The notes below the pieces were generated by a model. The model saw only the letters and a program-made list of their open reading frames with translations, searched no databases and was not told the origin of the DNA. A stretch of 62,953 nucleotides of DNA from an uncultured Hyphomicrobiales bacterium (GTDB lineage Bacteria; Pseudomonadota; Alphaproteobacteria; Rhizobiales; Beijerinckiaceae). Numbering within the stretch: position 1 is the first letter of the stretch; each line of letters begins with the position of its first letter. Below are positions 25,491 to 34,580 of this stretch, one piece after another. The position numbers and the translations under genes are program-made. The stretch covers positions 1 through 62,953 of the forward strand of contig CAIKAR010000093.1 of assembly GCA_903825465.1 (NCBI GenBank), read 5' to 3'.

Positions 25491-26507
25491 ATGCACGCGA
25501 AATATTTTCCGCCTCTGGGAGCGGGGCTCTTCACGACGGCGCTTGCCATCGCCCCGGCGAGCGCCGACGATTTTTACCGTGGCAAGACGATCAACATCGT
25601 CGTCGGCCTGTCCTCTGGCGGCGGCTACGATCTGTTCGCGCGGACCATCGCGAGGCGTCTTGGCGCGCACACGCCGGGCGAGCCGCGGGTTATCGTCACC
25701 AATATGCCCGGCGCGGGCAGCCTAACGTCGGTTTTATGGGTGGCGAGCGGCGCCGCGCCGCGCGACGGGACGACGATCGTCACATTCAATCACGGCCTGG
25801 TTGGCGATTCCGTCATGACGCCGGAACGCATCCGCGTCGATTTCCGCAAGTTCGCCTGGATCGGCAGCGCGGCGGAAGACCTGTCAGCCTGCTACATGTG
25901 GCACAAATCCGGCCTCAAAACGATCGCGGACATCAAGGCGCACGGCGCGATCAACTTCGGACAGACCGCGGCCGGCAGTTCCAGCGACACCTTGCAGCAT
26001 ATTTTGCGCAACATCGTTGGCCTGACCATCAACACGGCCAATGGCTATCCCGGCAGCGCCGAAGTGCGCCTCGCGGTGGAACGCGGCGAACTCGACGGCG
26101 ACTGCGGCGCCTGGGCCGTCAATCCGCCGGATTGGGTGGAGAACGGGAAGATTTATCCGTTCATCAAGAACGCGCCCGCCCAGACGCCCGATATGCCGCC
26201 GGGAGTTCCCTACGCGGTTGACGCCGCGCCTACAGAGCGCGGAAAAGCGATCGTGCGTCAGCTCATCGCCTCTACGCAAATCGGACGCCCGTTTGTGACG
26301 AGTCCGGAGACGCCGCCGGAACGCCTCGCGATTTTGCGGAAGGCGTTCGATGAGACGATGCGGGACCCCGCGTTCATCGACGACCTGAAGAAGCAGAATT
26401 TGCCATGGTCGCCGCGCGACGCCGACGCGGCGCTGGCGGTGATCAAAGGCATCGTCGACGCGCCGCCGGACATTGTCGAAGCCGCGCGCAAGACAATGAA
26501 CGAGTAG
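25491..26507 (+). CDS. Tripartite tricarboxylate transporter (Bug family) substrate-binding protein
   Basis: A 338-residue receptor with signal peptide (LGAGLFTTALAIAPASA). Mature N-terminus DDFYRGKTINIVVGLSSGGGYDLFARTIAR, then RVIVTNMPGAGSLTSVLWVA, ERGELDGDCGAWAV and the C-terminal TPPERLAILRKAFDETMRDPAF. This is the DFYRGKT subtype of Bug also seen in four of the other copies in the window. The gene is alone, between a terminator and the convergent TonB-like gene. A 17-base direct duplication covers its stop codon. Confidence 0.88.
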   Translation: MHAKYFPPLGAGLFTTALAIAPASADDFYRGKTINIVVGLSSGGGYDLFARTIARRLGAHTPGEPRVIVTNMPGAGSLTSVLWVASGAAPRDGTTIVTFNHGLVGDSVMTPERIRVDFRKFAWIGSAAEDLSACYMWHKSGLKTIADIKAHGAINFGQTAAGSSSDTLQHILRNIVGLTINTANGYPGSAEVRLAVERGELDGDCGAWAVNPPDWVENGKIYPFIKNAPAQTPDMPPGVPYAVDAAPTERGKAIVRQLIASTQIGRPFVTSPETPPERLAILRKAFDETMRDPAFIDDLKKQNLPWSPRDADAALAVIKGIVDAPPDIVEAARKTMNE

Positions 26508-26530
26508 GGCTTTGGAACGAGTAGGGCTTG
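26498..26530. repeat. 17-bp tandem duplication at the end of a Bug gene
   Basis: GAACGAGTAGGGCTTTG (26498-26514) is followed at once by a nearly identical copy (26515-26530). The first copy contains the stop codon of the receptor gene, so the duplication does not change the protein. Confidence 0.8.
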
Positions 26531-26549
26531 CGACGCTTCGCCAAGCGGC

Positions 26550-27536
26550 TCATTTGCCGTCGTATGTGAATGTGACGCCCAACGGCATGCCGAAGGGGGG
26601 CGGGGCGTAGGGCGACCCGGCGGCGATGGCGTTCAGCGCCGCCATGTCCAGCGTCGCGATGCCGCTCGATTTGCCAAGTTCGCGACGAATAACCCGGCCG
26701 GACGAATCGAGCATGAAGTTGACGACAACCTGCGGCGTCATCAACCCTCCCGCGACGCCTGGCGGCAGGTGCATATGCGACATGATGATGCCGTACATGA
26801 TCGACAGGTAGGTCGTTTTGGCGTTGCCGCCGCTGATCGGCGTTTTCCTCGCCGCCGAGCCGAATTGCACGTCGGGCAAAGGCTCCAGCGCGGCGATCTG
26901 CTCGCCGATGGTCGAGGGCTTCGCCTTCTCGGTTTGCGGCTTCTGGCTGGCGGTGGATTTCTCCGGTTGCCGCTGGTCCTGTTTTGTCTCCAGGGGGCGG
27001 ACGATTTCGGCGTCCGGCTTGTTCTCCGCGGGCTCTTCCGACGCGGGATCGATGGCGGCGCGCGCCTCGTCGAAAGAGGGCTGGGGCGCTGTCTTTGGCG
27101 CGCTGGCCGCGACTTCGGATGGCTTTCCAACAACCGGGGCCGCGGTTTTGTCGCGGGCGTGGTCGCGCTCGGTCTTCTCGTCGTTGGCGGCCCGCGGCGC
27201 GTCGGTGGCTATAGTGTCTTCCAGGGTTCGCGGCGGTGGAGGCGTGGGTTGCTTCTCCTCGGGCGGCGCCACGGGCTGCGCGGCGGGCGGCGGTTCGGTC
27301 AGGATTTCGATGGGTGTCTCATCGGCCGCCGCCGGTGTGACATCGACGGGATCGAAGTTGACGAACAACAGGATGAACAAAACGGCGTGGACCGAAAGGC
27401 TGACGACAAACGACACCGCCAGCCAAAATCGCCGCGCTGGCGCGACGCTGGGCAAAAAGGGCCGTTCCGAAGCGTCCGCGACGAAAGGGGCCGTTTCCGC
27501 GGCGTCGCCGCTTTCGCTCATCGCAGCCGAAACCAT
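26550..27536 (-). CDS. TonB-like energy-transducing protein
   Basis: A protein of about 328 residues: short cytoplasmic start, one membrane anchor (RFWLAVSFVVSLSVHAVLFILLFVNF) with the S-x-x-x-H pattern of TonB anchors, a long proline/lysine/glutamate-rich spacer (about residues 80-230), and a C-terminal TonB/TolA-like beta domain (PQVVVNFMLDSSGRVIRRELGKSSGIATLD). It would link the inner-membrane proton motive force to outer-membrane receptors, but no exbB, exbD or TonB-dependent receptor is near. Starts at 27536 (with GGAAGGA upstream) and 27521 are both possible. Confidence 0.75.
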   Translation of the reverse strand: MVSAAMSESGDAAETAPFVADASERPFLPSVAPARRFWLAVSFVVSLSVHAVLFILLFVNFDPVDVTPAAADETPIEILTEPPPAAQPVAPPEEKQPTPPPPRTLEDTIATDAPRAANDEKTERDHARDKTAAPVVGKPSEVAASAPKTAPQPSFDEARAAIDPASEEPAENKPDAEIVRPLETKQDQRQPEKSTASQKPQTEKAKPSTIGEQIAALEPLPDVQFGSAARKTPISGGNAKTTYLSIMYGIIMSHMHLPPGVAGGLMTPQVVVNFMLDSSGRVIRRELGKSSGIATLDMAALNAIAAGSPYAPPPFGMPLGVTFTYDGK

Positions 27537-27718
27537 TGTCCTTCCATGAACCACGCGCCGATCTGGCGGCCAGTCCATTGGTCTCCGTGACCGCCCGCCG
27601 GCGGCGTTTGTAGGGCAGCCGACGTTGGGTCACAAGCGGAACCGAAGCCCTCTTGCCGCCCCATTCGACGAACAGATAGAGATGACCGACGACTTCGGGG
27701 CCAATCAGGGACATCGGA

Positions 27719-28306
27719 ATGCAATTGACCGGCGCTGGCCTATTCACCCTTGGCGCGCTCGCTTTCTGCGGCTTTGCCCGCGCGGCCGAAGCGCCCACCG
27801 ATCCGCTACCGACCTTCGCCCGCGCGCCCGACGCGGCGACGGACGCCGCTTCGCCCTGGAACGGCATGTATATCGGATCGGAAATTTCCGCGTCCATCGG
27901 GCGGGGGTCGCGCGGCCACGTCGGAGGCGGCGGCTACCTCGGCTACAACAGGGAATTCGACAACAAGCTTGTGCTTGGCGTCGAGGCGGGCGCGGGTTTT
28001 TCGCCGGCGGCTTTTCAGCGCGGACCCTATGGCGGCTACGACTACGCGAAGGCCAATGTCAAACTGGGCTACGACATGGGGCGCTGGATGCCCTTCGTCA
28101 CCGCGGGCGTCGGCCTCGCCAAATCCACCGCGTTCAGCGGAACATTCGCGTCGACGGGAGATTCAATCAATAACCTGTTCGGCCCGTCGTCGAACACCAA
28201 AACCTTCACGTCGCTGGGCGCCGGCGTCGATTACAAGCTCACCGACAAGTTGACCATCGGCGTGGCTGTATCAGCCTCGCAAGGACCCGGCCTCGTCGCG
28301 CCGTAA
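27719..28306 (+). CDS. Omp25-like outer-membrane beta-barrel protein
   Basis: A 195-residue exported protein with signal peptide (GAGLFTLGALAFCGFARAAEA). The mature part has alternating glycine/aromatic strands such as GGGGYLGYNREFDNKLVLGVEAGAG, YDYAKANVKLGYDMGRWMPFVTAGVGLA and KTFTSLGAGVDYKLTDKLTIGVAV, typical of small eight-stranded barrels of rhizobia. Unusually the sequence ends in GPGLVAP, without the terminal aromatic residue needed by most barrels for assembly, so the last strand may be missing or altered. It is divergent from the TonB-like gene. Confidence 0.7.
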   Translation: MQLTGAGLFTLGALAFCGFARAAEAPTDPLPTFARAPDAATDAASPWNGMYIGSEISASIGRGSRGHVGGGGYLGYNREFDNKLVLGVEAGAGFSPAAFQRGPYGGYDYAKANVKLGYDMGRWMPFVTAGVGLAKSTAFSGTFASTGDSINNLFGPSSNTKTFTSLGAGVDYKLTDKLTIGVAVSASQGPGLVAP

Positions 28307-28313
28307 CGGGCGT

Positions 28314-28712
28314 TCACCGCCCCAAACGCTGCTCCGACATCAGGAAGACGAAGACGCCTAGATCAAACAGAATGGCCGTCGCCGCCGTCGCCGCGGTCAG
28401 CAATTGTTGCGTTGTGTTCTCCGACGCCATCGCTTTTCCGAAGCTGTCCGCGATCCCATCGCCGCCCGCCGACATGGCGACCGCGGCGAGCGCGGCGCCA
28501 AAGCCGACGAGGCCGATCGCCATCAACGTCAGGCCGCGGGCGATGCGCGGTCCCCTGTAGACAATGGAATTTTCCTTGAGGGAGGCGTTCTGAAATATCA
28601 ATTCCACGCGCGAGATGACCAGCGCCAGAACGCAAACGCCAGTGGCGCCGAACATCAGGTTCCACAGGCCGCCATGGGCCGCCGCGATAATGGAATTGTA
28701 GTCGATTTCCAT
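28314..28712 (-). CDS. Small three-helix membrane protein of unknown function
   Basis: A 132-residue protein with three hydrophobic segments: LWNLMFGATGVCVLALVIS, ARGLTLMAIGLVGFGAALAAVAMSAG and LLTAATAATAILFDLGVFVFLM. No motif I recognise. ATG 28712 follows a strong GGAGGAAA and is the clear start; an upstream ATG at 28736 is weaker. It ends seven bases from the convergent Omp-like gene and is divergent from the ClC channel. Confidence 0.65.
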   Translation of the reverse strand: MEIDYNSIIAAAHGGLWNLMFGATGVCVLALVISRVELIFQNASLKENSIVYRGPRIARGLTLMAIGLVGFGAALAAVAMSAGGDGIADSFGKAMASENTTQQLLTAATAATAILFDLGVFVFLMSEQRLGR

Positions 28713-28947
28713 GTTTCCTCCGAACTCTTCTTGCAATTGTCGATGGATCCACGGATCCGCTCGCGCGTTCTTTCTCCTTCGCAGGCCGAAGGGCTCATTG
28801 CAATATTAATTGCCTGTAATGTTGTCCTCGCGCCCGCGCCCGCGCCGGAGTCTCGGGGCACGCCCGAAAAGCGCTTGCAATGCCCAGCGTAATGGTGTGG
28901 TACCGGCATTGCTCCAAGCTTCCGTATTCCGCCCGCGCGCGAATTTC

Positions 28948-30714
28948 ATGACCGATCAACTCCACGTGGGCCTGCTGAAACGCCCTTTTCCCCCTTCGCT
29001 CCGCGCTTTTGTCCGCGCGAGTCCGGTTGGAGTCGTGGGCGCGGCGCTGCTGATTGGCGTCGCCAGCGCGTTTCTCGTGGTGGCGCTCAACCTCGCCGCC
29101 CAACGGGCGCATGAATTCCTGTTCGCTCTTCCCAGGGGCGAGCATCTCTCCGCGACCACGCGTCTGGATTGGCGGCTGGCGCTGCTGGCTTTGCCCTTGG
29201 GCGGCGCGGCGCTCGCCGTGTTGAGCCTGTGGGTGGGAAAGCGCTTCGAAGGCCGGCTCGCCGACGCGATCGAGGCCAACGCGCTGCATGGCGGCCGGCT
29301 GTCGACGGGTGGCAGCGTCTACATCGTGCTGCAAACGCTGATCTCGAACGGCTGCGGCGCGTCCGTCGGGTTGGAAGCGGCCTACACCCAGATCAGCGCC
29401 GCCTTCGCGTCGTGGCTGAGCCAGGGCCTGTCGACACGCCGCGTTGATAGCCGGCTTTTGGTGGGTTGCGGGGCAGCCGGCGCCATCGCGGCGGCGTTCA
29501 ACGCGCCGTTGGCGGGGGCGTTCTACGGCTTCGAAGTCGTTCTTGGCTCCTACAACGCGGCGTCGCTGGCGCCCGTCGTGACGAGCGCCGTGTCGGCTGG
29601 GTTGATTTCAGGGTGGATGAGCGGACAGGGAACCTTGGAGATCGCGATCGGAATATCGCATCCGGTGGTCTCGACGTTGGGCCTTGTGACAATTCTCGCG
29701 GCTATCTCGGCCGCGCTTGGGATCGCCGTCATGAAAGGCGTGGCGGCGATTGAAATCGCGCTGGGGCGTGTCCGCGTCCATCCGCTCGCACGGCCCGTTG
29801 TCGGCGGCTTCGCCATGGCGGGGCTGGCGATGATTTCGCCCGAAGTGATGGGCTCCGGCCATGGGGCGTTGCAGGAAAGCCAGTTGCAATCGCGGCCGCT
29901 GCAGGCGTTGGCGCTGCTTGTCGCATTGAAATGCGTGGCTTCCGCCGTGTCGCTTGGGTCGGGATTCCGGGGCGGACTGTTTTTCGCCTCGTTGTTGATC
30001 GGCGGAACGCTGGGGCGTTTCTACGCCGACGCGATCAATCTCCACACCACGCTCAACATGGATTCCGGCACCGCGGCGGTCGCCGGTCTGGCGGCTTTCG
30101 GCGCCGGTGTTCTCGGCGCGCCCATGACTATGACGGTTCTCGCGCTGGAGATGACCGGCGACTTTTACGTCGCCATCGCGGCGCTTGTCGCGGCGACCGT
30201 GTCTATGTTCCTTGTGCGCGAACTCTTCGGATATTCCTTCGCGACATGGCGCTTCCATCTGCGCGGCGAATCCATCCGCGGACCCGCCGACATCGGCTGG
30301 CTGCGCGAGCTCACCGTGGGGCGATTGATGCGCAAATCCGCGCCCACGGCGCCGAGCGCGCTGACGATTGGGGCGGCGCGGGCGCAATTTCCGCCGGGCG
30401 CGGAAAAGCAAATCTTTCTGGTCGACGCCGCCGGCCGGTTCGACGGCGTTGTGCTGACCGGCGACCTGCACGCGAGCGAGGCGCCGCCCGATTCGCCCAT
30501 TTCCGCCCTCGCGCGCGCGAAAGAGGGCGCTTTGACGCCGGAAATCGGCGCGCGCGAGGCGCTGGCCGCGTTCGAAGACTATGAATGCGACGTGCTCGCT
30601 GTGATCGATTCCAAGGCGACGCGGCACGTTATCGGCCTGTTGACGGAAGCGCACGCGCTCAAGCGCTACGGCGAGGTGCTCGAACGCCATCATCGCTCGA
30701 TCATCGACCGGTAG
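28948..30714 (+). CDS. ClC-family chloride channel/antiporter with C-terminal CBS-like region
   Basis: A 588-residue membrane protein of the ClC family. The selectivity-filter regions can be followed: SNGCGASVGLEAAYTQ (the GxEGP region, here with GLEAA), VGCGAAGAIAAAFNAPLAGAFYGFEVV, and GSGFRGGLFFASLLIGGTLG. Around ten hydrophobic helices precede a soluble tail (about residues 440-588: GPADIGWLRELTVGRLMRKSAPT, DGVVLTGDLHASEAP, DVLAVIDSKATRHVIGLLTEAHAL) with the look of paired CBS domains. The normal GREGP glutamate is present as E in GLEAA. It probably moves chloride or another anion across the inner membrane. Confidence 0.88.
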   Translation: MTDQLHVGLLKRPFPPSLRAFVRASPVGVVGAALLIGVASAFLVVALNLAAQRAHEFLFALPRGEHLSATTRLDWRLALLALPLGGAALAVLSLWVGKRFEGRLADAIEANALHGGRLSTGGSVYIVLQTLISNGCGASVGLEAAYTQISAAFASWLSQGLSTRRVDSRLLVGCGAAGAIAAAFNAPLAGAFYGFEVVLGSYNAASLAPVVTSAVSAGLISGWMSGQGTLEIAIGISHPVVSTLGLVTILAAISAALGIAVMKGVAAIEIALGRVRVHPLARPVVGGFAMAGLAMISPEVMGSGHGALQESQLQSRPLQALALLVALKCVASAVSLGSGFRGGLFFASLLIGGTLGRFYADAINLHTTLNMDSGTAAVAGLAAFGAGVLGAPMTMTVLALEMTGDFYVAIAALVAATVSMFLVRELFGYSFATWRFHLRGESIRGPADIGWLRELTVGRLMRKSAPTAPSALTIGAARAQFPPGAEKQIFLVDAAGRFDGVVLTGDLHASEAPPDSPISALARAKEGALTPEIGAREALAAFEDYECDVLAVIDSKATRHVIGLLTEAHALKRYGEVLERHHRSIIDR

Positions 30715-30734
30715 GCCGTTTTCGGGCGGATGCT

Positions 30735-32156
30735 CTAGGCGCGCTCGTTCGCGACGCGGCGGCGCGCGATCATCGGCATGCCGCCCTTTGGCCGCGTGGT
30801 GATGCGCTGCACCGGCTCGACCTTGTGCCCCGGCGCGGGATCAAACCGGTGGCCGCGCAATATGGAGGCCAGCAGGATGATTGCCTCGCGCATCGCGAAC
30901 CCCATGCCGATGCACACCCGAGGTCCCGCGCCGAATGGGATGTAGGCGTAGCGGTCGATTTTTTCGCGCTCCCCGGGCATGAAGCGCTCCGGAAGGAACT
31001 CGTCGGGCCGCTCCCACAACAGCTTGTGGCGCTGCACCACCCAGGGCGACACAATCACAGTGTCGCCGGCGCGGATCGCGCGGTCGCCGATCGTGTCGGG
31101 ACCGATCGCCTCGCGAGACAATGTCGCGGCTGGCGGATAAAGCCGCAGGGCTTCCTCGAACGTGGCCTGCGTTTTCGTCAGCTTGTCCACGGGCACGGGC
31201 GAGCGCAGCCCCTCCCTGAGAACGTCGTCGACTTCAACCTCGACCTCGCGCCGCCATTCCGGACGCTGGCTCAGAAGGTACAGCGACCATGTGAGCGCGG
31301 CCGCGGTGGTCTCGTGCCCGGCGCCGATGAACGTCAGGATGTTCGCGTTTATTTCGTGTTCGCCGAGGCCTTCGCCGGTTTGTGGATCGCGCGCGGCGAG
31401 CAACATGCCCAGGAGATCGCGCGTTGGCGCCGCGCCCTCCCGCGCCATCGAGGCGCGGCGCTCGCCGACGATCGCGGCGATCGCTTCGGCGAAAAAGGCG
31501 AGCTCGCGCTTGGTGTCGCGCTTGCCGATCCGCGGCGTCCAGGCGGGAAGTCCCATGGCGTCGAAGGGATGGATTTGACCGATGCTGTCGAAATAGCGCG
31601 ACATCGCGCGCGCGAAATCGGCGGGGTCGCGCTTCAAGCCGGCGGGGAAGATCGTGCGTTGCAGCACTTCGAGCGTGACCCGGGACATCTCGGCCGAAAC
31701 GTCAAGCCGCCGCCCGTCGCGCAACGGCGCCCAGCGCTCGTCGAGCCACGTCGCGCATTCGACCATCGCCGGCTCGAATGAATCGACGAGCCGCGGCGTG
31801 AACAACGGCGCCAGCGCGCGCCGCTGCGCCTTCCATTCGTCGCCTTCCGCGGTAAGCAGGCCGTGGCCTAGCCCGGGCTGCAGCACGCGCAGTTGCAGCG
31901 CGTCCTTCCGATAGTTCGCGACGTTGTCGACGAGCACGCGCTTGATCGCGGCGGGCTCGTTGAGGACGGCGACGCGGCCCATCACGCCCTCGGCTTGGAT
32001 GAACGGCAGCTCGAAACTCTGGCGCGACCAGGTCGACAGGGGATTGCGCCACATGCCGTAGAGAAACGCCAACGGACCAAGCGGACCCTCCGGGCGCGGC
32101 GGCGAGGGAGGGCGGAAAATCCGCGGAGGCGGAGTTTCGATGGGGCTCGCCGGCAT
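30735..32156 (-). CDS. Cytochrome P450
   Basis: A 473-residue P450 with all hallmarks: I-helix AGHETTAAALTW, K-helix EALRLYPPA (ExxR), PERF, and the haem loop FGAGPRVCIGMGFAM with the ligand cysteine near residue 415. No reductase is fused. The frame is open further upstream to 32243, but ATG 32156 begins the natural N-terminus. It is 100 bases downstream of the ABC permease gene on the same strand and may be the last gene of the large minus-strand operon, or have its own promoter. The substrate is unknown; similar bacterial P450s oxidise fatty acids, alkanes or xenobiotics. Confidence 0.92.
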   Translation of the reverse strand: MPASPIETPPPRIFRPPSPPRPEGPLGPLAFLYGMWRNPLSTWSRQSFELPFIQAEGVMGRVAVLNEPAAIKRVLVDNVANYRKDALQLRVLQPGLGHGLLTAEGDEWKAQRRALAPLFTPRLVDSFEPAMVECATWLDERWAPLRDGRRLDVSAEMSRVTLEVLQRTIFPAGLKRDPADFARAMSRYFDSIGQIHPFDAMGLPAWTPRIGKRDTKRELAFFAEAIAAIVGERRASMAREGAAPTRDLLGMLLAARDPQTGEGLGEHEINANILTFIGAGHETTAAALTWSLYLLSQRPEWRREVEVEVDDVLREGLRSPVPVDKLTKTQATFEEALRLYPPAATLSREAIGPDTIGDRAIRAGDTVIVSPWVVQRHKLLWERPDEFLPERFMPGEREKIDRYAYIPFGAGPRVCIGMGFAMREAIILLASILRGHRFDPAPGHKVEPVQRITTRPKGGMPMIARRRVANERA

Positions 32157-32258
32157 GATCGCTCCGATGGCGCGTCGCCGCCCGCCGCGGGAAGCGCCAA
32201 GGATGATACCGCTTTCGCGGCTTCCGCGCGATGTTTTCGTCAAGCGCGCAAGCGCTGT

Positions 32259-33014
32259 TTATGCCCGCCACCGCAGCAACCGCGCCTCCAGCAATCCGCT
32301 CGCCTGATTGATCGCGACGCCCAAAACCACCAGCGTGATCAACGGCACAAACACGTCGGCGGTTTTCAACTGCGCGGCGTAGCGGGTGATGGAGTAGCCG
32401 AGCCCGTCGTTCGAGCCGAACATTTCGCCGAGCACGACGCCATGCAGCGCGCGGCCCAGGCCGATGCGCGCGCCGGCGAGAATATGCGGAACCGACGCGG
32501 GCAACACCACCTTGAAAACCAGATCGCGCTTGCCGCCGCCAAACGCCAGCACGGCCCGCATGTGGCTGGGGTCGACGGCGTGAACGCCCGCCAGCGTGTT
32601 GACCGCGATGGAAACGAACGACAGCAGGAACGCCACCGTCACGACCGTCGCGAAACCGAAGCCGAGCCAGACGATCAGCAGCGGATAGAACGCGATCAGC
32701 GGCGAGGCGTAAACGAACCAGACGAACGGATCGACGGCGTATTCCACGAATCTGTTGAGCCCCATGGCGAGGCCGATGGCGACGCCGGCGACCATGGCCG
32801 CGCCGAAACCGACGGCGAATTCGACCGCGCTTGTCGCGAGGTCGGTCGCCAAATCGCCGCTCGCCCATTGCCGCGCGAAGGCCGCGGCGATGCGCGACGG
32901 GCTCGACACGACGACCGGGTTGACGAGGCCGTTCCGCGCGCAAATTTCCCACGCGGCGATCAGCAGCGCGAAGCCGAGGACGCCGAGAACGAGGCTTTGC
33001 GCGCGCTCGCTCAT
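32259..33014 (-). CDS. ABC transporter permease (NitT/SsuC type)
   Basis: A 251-residue inner-membrane protein with about six helices, for example LVLGVLGFALLIAAWEI, FAVGFGAAMVAGVAIGLAMG and the conserved EAA-type loop VLPASVPHILAGARIGLGRALHGVVLGEM that contacts the ATPase. ATG 33014 overlaps the stop of the other permease (ATGA). It belongs to the nitrate/sulfonate/taurine/pyrimidine-precursor importer group. It is the last transport gene of the minus-strand operon. Confidence 0.92.
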   Translation of the reverse strand: MSERAQSLVLGVLGFALLIAAWEICARNGLVNPVVVSSPSRIAAAFARQWASGDLATDLATSAVEFAVGFGAAMVAGVAIGLAMGLNRFVEYAVDPFVWFVYASPLIAFYPLLIVWLGFGFATVVTVAFLLSFVSIAVNTLAGVHAVDPSHMRAVLAFGGGKRDLVFKVVLPASVPHILAGARIGLGRALHGVVLGEMFGSNDGLGYSITRYAAQLKTADVFVPLITLVVLGVAINQASGLLEARLLRWRA

Positions 33015-33775
33015 GCGCGCGCGCGCCACGGGGCGAGCCGGTTTTCCAACACGCGCAGCAGGCCGACGCAAACGAAGCCGAAGCCCGCCACGACGCCCAC
33101 GAGGACGAAGATTTCCGCCGCGCGGCCCGCCGTGCTGTAGGTTTGAATCAAGCGTCCGACGCCAAGCGTCGACACGTACATTTCCGCCGCCACGACGCCG
33201 ACGATGGCGCGGCCCACGGCGAGCCGAAGCCCCGCCATGACGACTGGCAGCGCTCCCGGCAATATCGCCTTGGCGACGATCTGCGCGCGCGTCGCGCCGA
33301 AGGCCCGGCAGGCGCGTATCCAGGACTCCTGGGTTTCACGCACGCCGGTCGTCGTGTTGATGGCGATGGGCACGACGGCGGCGAGAAACGTCGTCACCGA
33401 CTTCGACGTCGAGCCGACGCCGAACCAGACCACCAGCAGCGGCACGAAGGCGATGAGCGGCGCCGTGTACATCGCCACGAAGAGGGGTTCGAAGAGATTG
33501 CGGACGATTTTGCTCAGCGCGAAGCCAAGGCCGAGAAGAACGCCGACGACTATCGCGGGCGCGAATCCCTCGGCGAATTCGCGCAGCGTGGCGAGGGCGT
33601 TGGCGCCGAGTTCGCCCGAGGCCGCGAGTTCGCGTGCGGACGCCGCGATTTCCGTTGGATAGGACACAAGATCGGAGCGGATGATTTCGTTCGCGCCGAC
33701 GATCTGCCAGACAACGAGAAACGCCGCGACGGCGGCGGAGCCGACAAGCCAGCGCGGATTGACGAACGCGCCCAT
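33011..33775 (-). CDS. ABC transporter permease (NitT/SsuC type)
   Basis: A 254-residue permease with similar layout to its neighbour: five to six helices (VGSAAVAAFLVVWQIVG, FAPAIVVGVLLGLGFALS, FVPLLVVWFGVG) and the coupling loop AILPGALPVVMAGLRLAVGRAIVGVVAAEM. It begins one base after the ATPase stop (TGA-C-ATG). Two distinct permease subunits rather than a homodimer make this a heteromeric importer. Confidence 0.92.
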   Translation of the reverse strand: MGAFVNPRWLVGSAAVAAFLVVWQIVGANEIIRSDLVSYPTEIAASARELAASGELGANALATLREFAEGFAPAIVVGVLLGLGFALSKIVRNLFEPLFVAMYTAPLIAFVPLLVVWFGVGSTSKSVTTFLAAVVPIAINTTTGVRETQESWIRACRAFGATRAQIVAKAILPGALPVVMAGLRLAVGRAIVGVVAAEMYVSTLGVGRLIQTYSTAGRAAEIFVLVGVVAGFGFVCVGLLRVLENRLAPWRARA

Positions 33776-33776
33776 G

Positions 33777-34580
33777 TCACGCGCCTCCTTCGCCGCGCGC
33801 CCAGGAGCCCGATTGCCTCACCTGCTCTTCGAGCAGGTTCCACAAGGTCTCGCGGTATTCGTTGAATTTCGCGGATGTGCGGATGGAAAGCCCGCGCGGG
33901 CGCGGCAAATCAACCTTGATTTGCTGGACGACCCGCCCGGGCGACGCGCTCATCACCACAATGCGGTCGGCGAGATAAATCGCCTCGTCGATGTCGTGCG
34001 TGACGAAAAGGATGGTCTTCCGGTCGCGCTCCCAGATGTGCAGCAACTCCGAGCCCATGACTTGCCTGATTTGCGCGTCGAGCGCGCCGAAGGGCTCGTC
34101 CATCAGCAAAACCTCGGGATCGACGCTGAGCGCGCGCGCGATGCCAACGCGCTGCCTCATGCCGCCCGAGAGTTGATGCGGGTAATGCCTTTCGAAGGCG
34201 CGCAAGCCCACCATGTCGATGTTTTTACGCGCGATGTCGGTCCGCTTCGCCGCGGCCACGCCCTGCATTTCGAGGCCCAACTCGACGTTCTTGAGCACGT
34301 TGCGCCACGGCAGCAGCGCGAAATCCTGAAACACCAGCGCGCGGTCGGGGCCGGGCGCCGCGACCGGCTGGCCGTTGAGCGACACGGCGCCGCGCGTCGG
34401 GCGCAACAGCGCGGCGATCAACATCAGCATGGTGCTTTTGCCGCAGCCGCTGGGGCCGACGATGGTGACGAACTCGCCCTTTTCAACCGCGAGATCCACG
34501 TCGCTCAGCGCGAGGAAAGGCGCGCCGCCCCGGGCGGCCGGATATTCGAGGCGAAGGCCCTGGACGACGAGCTGCGTCAC
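33777..34580 (-). CDS. ABC transporter ATPase (NitT/SsuB type)
   Basis: A protein of about 267 residues with Walker A GPSGCGKST, Q-loop VFQDFALLPW, signature LSGGMRQRVGIARAL, Walker B VLLMDEPFGALD and switch histidine in LFVTHDIDEA. GTG 34580 overlaps the substrate-binding gene's stop (GTGA) and is the natural start; the frame is open further upstream only as a shadow. It powers import through the two permeases that follow. Confidence 0.94.
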   Translation of the reverse strand: MTQLVVQGLRLEYPAARGGAPFLALSDVDLAVEKGEFVTIVGPSGCGKSTMLMLIAALLRPTRGAVSLNGQPVAAPGPDRALVFQDFALLPWRNVLKNVELGLEMQGVAAAKRTDIARKNIDMVGLRAFERHYPHQLSGGMRQRVGIARALSVDPEVLLMDEPFGALDAQIRQVMGSELLHIWERDRKTILFVTHDIDEAIYLADRIVVMSASPGRVVQQIKVDLPRPRGLSIRTSAKFNEYRETLWNLLEEQVRQSGSWARGEGGA

